From: Paramarasmius palmivorus
Taxonomy: Eukaryota > Basidiomycota > Agaricomycetes > Agaricales > Marasmiaceae
NCBI GenBank assembly: GCA_037176845.1
Contig: JAYKXP010000162.1
Span: forward strand, 31,056 to 95,055
Length of the DNA: 64,000 nt
Direction of reading: 5' to 3'
The notes beneath the pieces are model-generated. The model saw only the letters and a list, made by a program, of their open reading frames with translations. It made no database searches and was not told the DNA's origin. The first letter of the stretch is position 1. Each line of letters begins with the position of its first letter. Both the position numbers and the translations under genes were made by a program. This document shows positions 61,783-64,000 of the stretch, piece after piece.

Positions 61783-62893
61783 TTTTCTCAGCCGACGAAA
61801 GACTCCAGGTCAAGTTCAGAGAAAGCAATAGCATGCCAAGGGTCACTCAGCACCGCGGATTCTCCAAGGCTAAAATACTTCCTCAGGGACCTAAAAACGA
61901 CATATACCATATTGCAGTTACAACGCCATGGCCACAACTCCCTACCATAGCAAAATCGTCGCAGAGGCCAAATTACACGTTCAAACCGTCCCCAGAAAGA
62001 CCAAGGACGAAGGACGTACGACGCGCAACACTGTCAGTCTTCGAAGAAGCGCCTCGACAGAGTTTCGAAAAACGCCGTGCCTAACACAGGGAGATCTAGA
62101 TGAAATCCTGCGACGACTCAACCGCAGCCGGGCGTGTGCTTTATTTTTGAAGATAGAACCTTGCAAAAAACGATACGGTATTATTTCGTACAAAGACAGA
62201 GCCCGGTACAGGAAGACATTCTCGGGTTTATTCCAGCAATAACCTTTCTTCACACTAGGCAAAATGGCTGTTAGAAATACCCTACAGCACTACATATGAA
62301 CTTCGCCACCCTAGCTACCACTACGTTTCCCTTTTAAACCCAAAGACCACGTCAATCGACAAACTGCATTTTAACGCAGCCATCGCATCACGCCGACCAA
62401 ACACACGTAACGAGGATACGACAAGACCGGGCTGGACAATAATGAACGAGCTTTCGGCCGAAGAAGCTTCATTCCCCCTAACCACGAGCTTTCCCGCAAA
62501 TTCGGAGGTTCGGAGACCCACACTGCTGGATAAATTAACTTGTCTCCCCTAGACACATGGACCCAGACGAAAGCACGCTATCCGAACACTGCTCCGTAAA
62601 CTTCAATGGGGCACCTCATGCTGTCCGTTCACAAACAGTACACGGATCAGCTTCGAAAGGCTAGAAGATGCACGACTTCCTTCGACGTACATCATGTCAC
62701 CCGAGGCAGAGATCGCTGTAGTTCAGCACCCTTGTTTCAACCCCTTCACGAACAAAGGCACAAACTTCTACCAAGAAGGAGCGGAAAGTCCCGGAGACGG
62801 TGGTGAACACACTTCCGACAGCGAACCAGATAGGTACGTGAACTCTATCCAACAGAACTGCGCGCTTACACAGCGACTTGAAATATGCTAAGG

Positions 62894-62985
62894 AACTAAA
62901 AACAAAAAATAAAATAACAAAAAAAAATAAAAAAAAAAACCCAAAAAAAATAGCAAAAAAAACCCCGAAAGAAAAAAAACCCGGA
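62894..62985 (+). repeat. A-rich low-complexity tract
   Basis: Runs of A interrupted by single C or T and short CCC blocks over about 90 bases, immediately before the gene at 63011. Confidence 0.8.
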
Positions 62986-63010
62986 GGAAGAGAGCATTCC
63001 AGGTCCGAGT

Positions 63011-63609
63011 ATGAGTGAAAGAAAACTTCAGCGATACAAGGCCGGCCTCGATCCTTGCACCCACGGGTAAGAAATGCCTGTCAGTCGAAATTCTGATACT
63101 GACGGCTATGACAGGGCGGCAAACGGTAACTATAACCTGGAGAAAGCAATAACGGTGTACCTCGCCGAACTATATCACCTCATCGCCGAATGCCACACGA
63201 AGAACGTGAACTACAAGAGAATCAGGGATAATCTCATACACGCGCGTGAAACGTTCTCCAAGATAGAAGACAATTTGGTTCAACCGACTGGTCATGCTAT
63301 TTACCTGATATTCCGTTGCATCGACGATGTCAGGAAGACGAGTGGAAACAAGCCACTAGAGGTACGTCGTATATCCAAGCACACAAGTCCACGAGAACCT
63401 AAGGATTCATACAGTACATGCTGGAGCTCACTCTAGTACCGATGAACAGAGCCGTTGTCACGACCTGTACTATTCTTGCCCCGGAGGATGATATACACCG
63501 CATCGCGAGGAAGCTGGCTGGACAACCGAACTGGTCAGACGACCTACACATGGACGCGAACGTAGTAATGAGATTCCAGAGCATAGAGGAGTACATACAA
63601 TCAGACTAG
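63011..63609 (+). CDS. Unknown 165-residue protein
   Basis: Exons 63011-63066, 63115-63361 and 63415-63609 join in frame to 165 residues, starting MSERKLQRYKAGLDPCTHG. Both introns are 48-53 bases with good GT...AG ends, matching the rest of the window, so this looks like a genuine gene despite the odd DNA before it. The protein is soluble and mostly helical, with regions KAITVYLAELYHLIAE, NLVQPTGHAIYLIFRC, LAPEDDIHRIARKLAG and the end QSIEEYIQSD. I do not recognise the family and see no catalytic motif. It could be a lineage-specific protein. Confidence 0.6.
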
Positions 63610-64000
63610 TTCCACGCAAAGGACCCGTAGAGCAAATAGATTGAAATGGAAAACCGGCACCTGGAGACAGTCATAATCAGGGGCTAGCTATAACATAAGC
63701 TCGTGAAGGGGAGGCCCGTCCCGAGGGGCCCGCGATAAACTTCCTACCACTCCCCATCCCACAGTCCGCCAGGCTCCCCCACCCCGGCCCCGCGCCATTG
63801 TAACCGCACTCGTCCTCTAGGCCGTGCTGGCCAGTATTACACCCGATGCCGCAGGCTTGTCCCCTCCCGAAACCAAACAAGCCCTGGCCCCCGGACTGCC
63901 CAGCCTGTAAAGAGACCATCGTATCGCAGCCAAGTTTCGCGTATACCACTTCTGGAAAGTAGACTTGTCCGATTAAGCGATCCGGTGTGGCGGGGGGCTA
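63610..64000. other. GC-rich window end, no gene recognised
   Basis: The segment is GC-rich and a Gly-rich frame is open on the minus strand (63677-63949), but nothing supports it as a gene. Confidence 0.3.

Larger units (their letters stand above)
58900..62990. other. Compositionally odd A+C-rich region without genes
   Basis: The + strand becomes rich in A and C and poor in T over about 4 kb. Exon-intron structure disappears, and homopolymer tracts appear (poly-G at 60723-60772 and 61708-61782, A-rich at 62894-62985). I recognise no gene, repeat family or RNA here. Either this is real gene-free DNA such as a subtelomeric or centromere-near stretch, or it is a low-quality part of the assembly. 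Confidence 0.5.

Noticed and set aside
61619..61846. Proline-rich open frame across the second poly-G tract
   Set aside because: As with the first tract, the residues come from the G run on the opposite strand.
63677..63949. Gly-rich open frame on the minus strand at the window end
   Set aside because: The composition follows from GC-rich DNA; no signal peptide, intron or known repeat unit supports a gene.

Overview
This window is nuclear DNA from a basidiomycete fungus, most likely an agaricomycete. The genes are split by many short introns (about 45-70 bases, GT...AG), they lie on both strands with no operons, and several encode protein families that are expanded in mushroom-forming fungi. 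I read every gene model from the sequence, joining exons by frame and protein-family continuity; no search was run.

Layout. 1-9.1 kb is an inverted (mirror-image) duplication: a membrane-protein gene (-) and a biotin-pathway BioF gene (+) on the left, then a decayed BioF copy (-) and a second membrane-protein gene (+) on the right. A small terminal-inverted-repeat element and a relic of POP5 lie near the axis. 9.4-26.8 kb is an ordinary, well preserved gene block: a cytochrome P450, POP5 (RNase P/MRP) head to head with SDO1 (SBDS, 60S maturation), a PMR1-type Golgi Ca2+/Mn2+ ATPase, an ACS-family MFS transporter, the 2-oxoglutarate dehydrogenase E1 subunit and a CoA-transferase resembling succinyl-CoA:glutarate CoA-transferase. 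27-38 kb has a pair of tiny membrane proteins, GGCATTT-rich repeats, a Gal80-like oxidoreductase, a protein kinase broken just before its catalytic loop, and a gene of an agaricomycete-type family with a MITE in its intron. 38-43 kb has a decayed small gene and an intact 516-residue protein of unknown function.

43-57 kb is rich in relics: two damaged RNase H pieces, an F-box fragment, a BMT5-like rRNA methyltransferase with in-frame stops, a small secreted protein with a damaged intron and a mitochondrial uL10 gene with a frame break. 58.9-63.0 kb is unusual: A+C-rich on the + strand, with two long poly-G tracts and one poly-A-rich tract and no recognisable gene. This may be a subtelomere-like or low-quality contig end. 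One coherent three-exon gene (63.0-63.6 kb) follows it.

How genes fit together. POP5 and SDO1 share a 143-base divergent promoter, and both act in ribosome production. KGD1 makes succinyl-CoA, which the CoA-transferase next to it would use. The intact BioF ends in a peroxisomal targeting tripeptide, as expected for fungal biotin synthesis. I saw no CRISPR array, rRNA or convincing tRNA, and no clearly new multi-gene system. The most distinctive signals are the mirror duplication, three MITE-like elements and the concentration of broken conserved genes.
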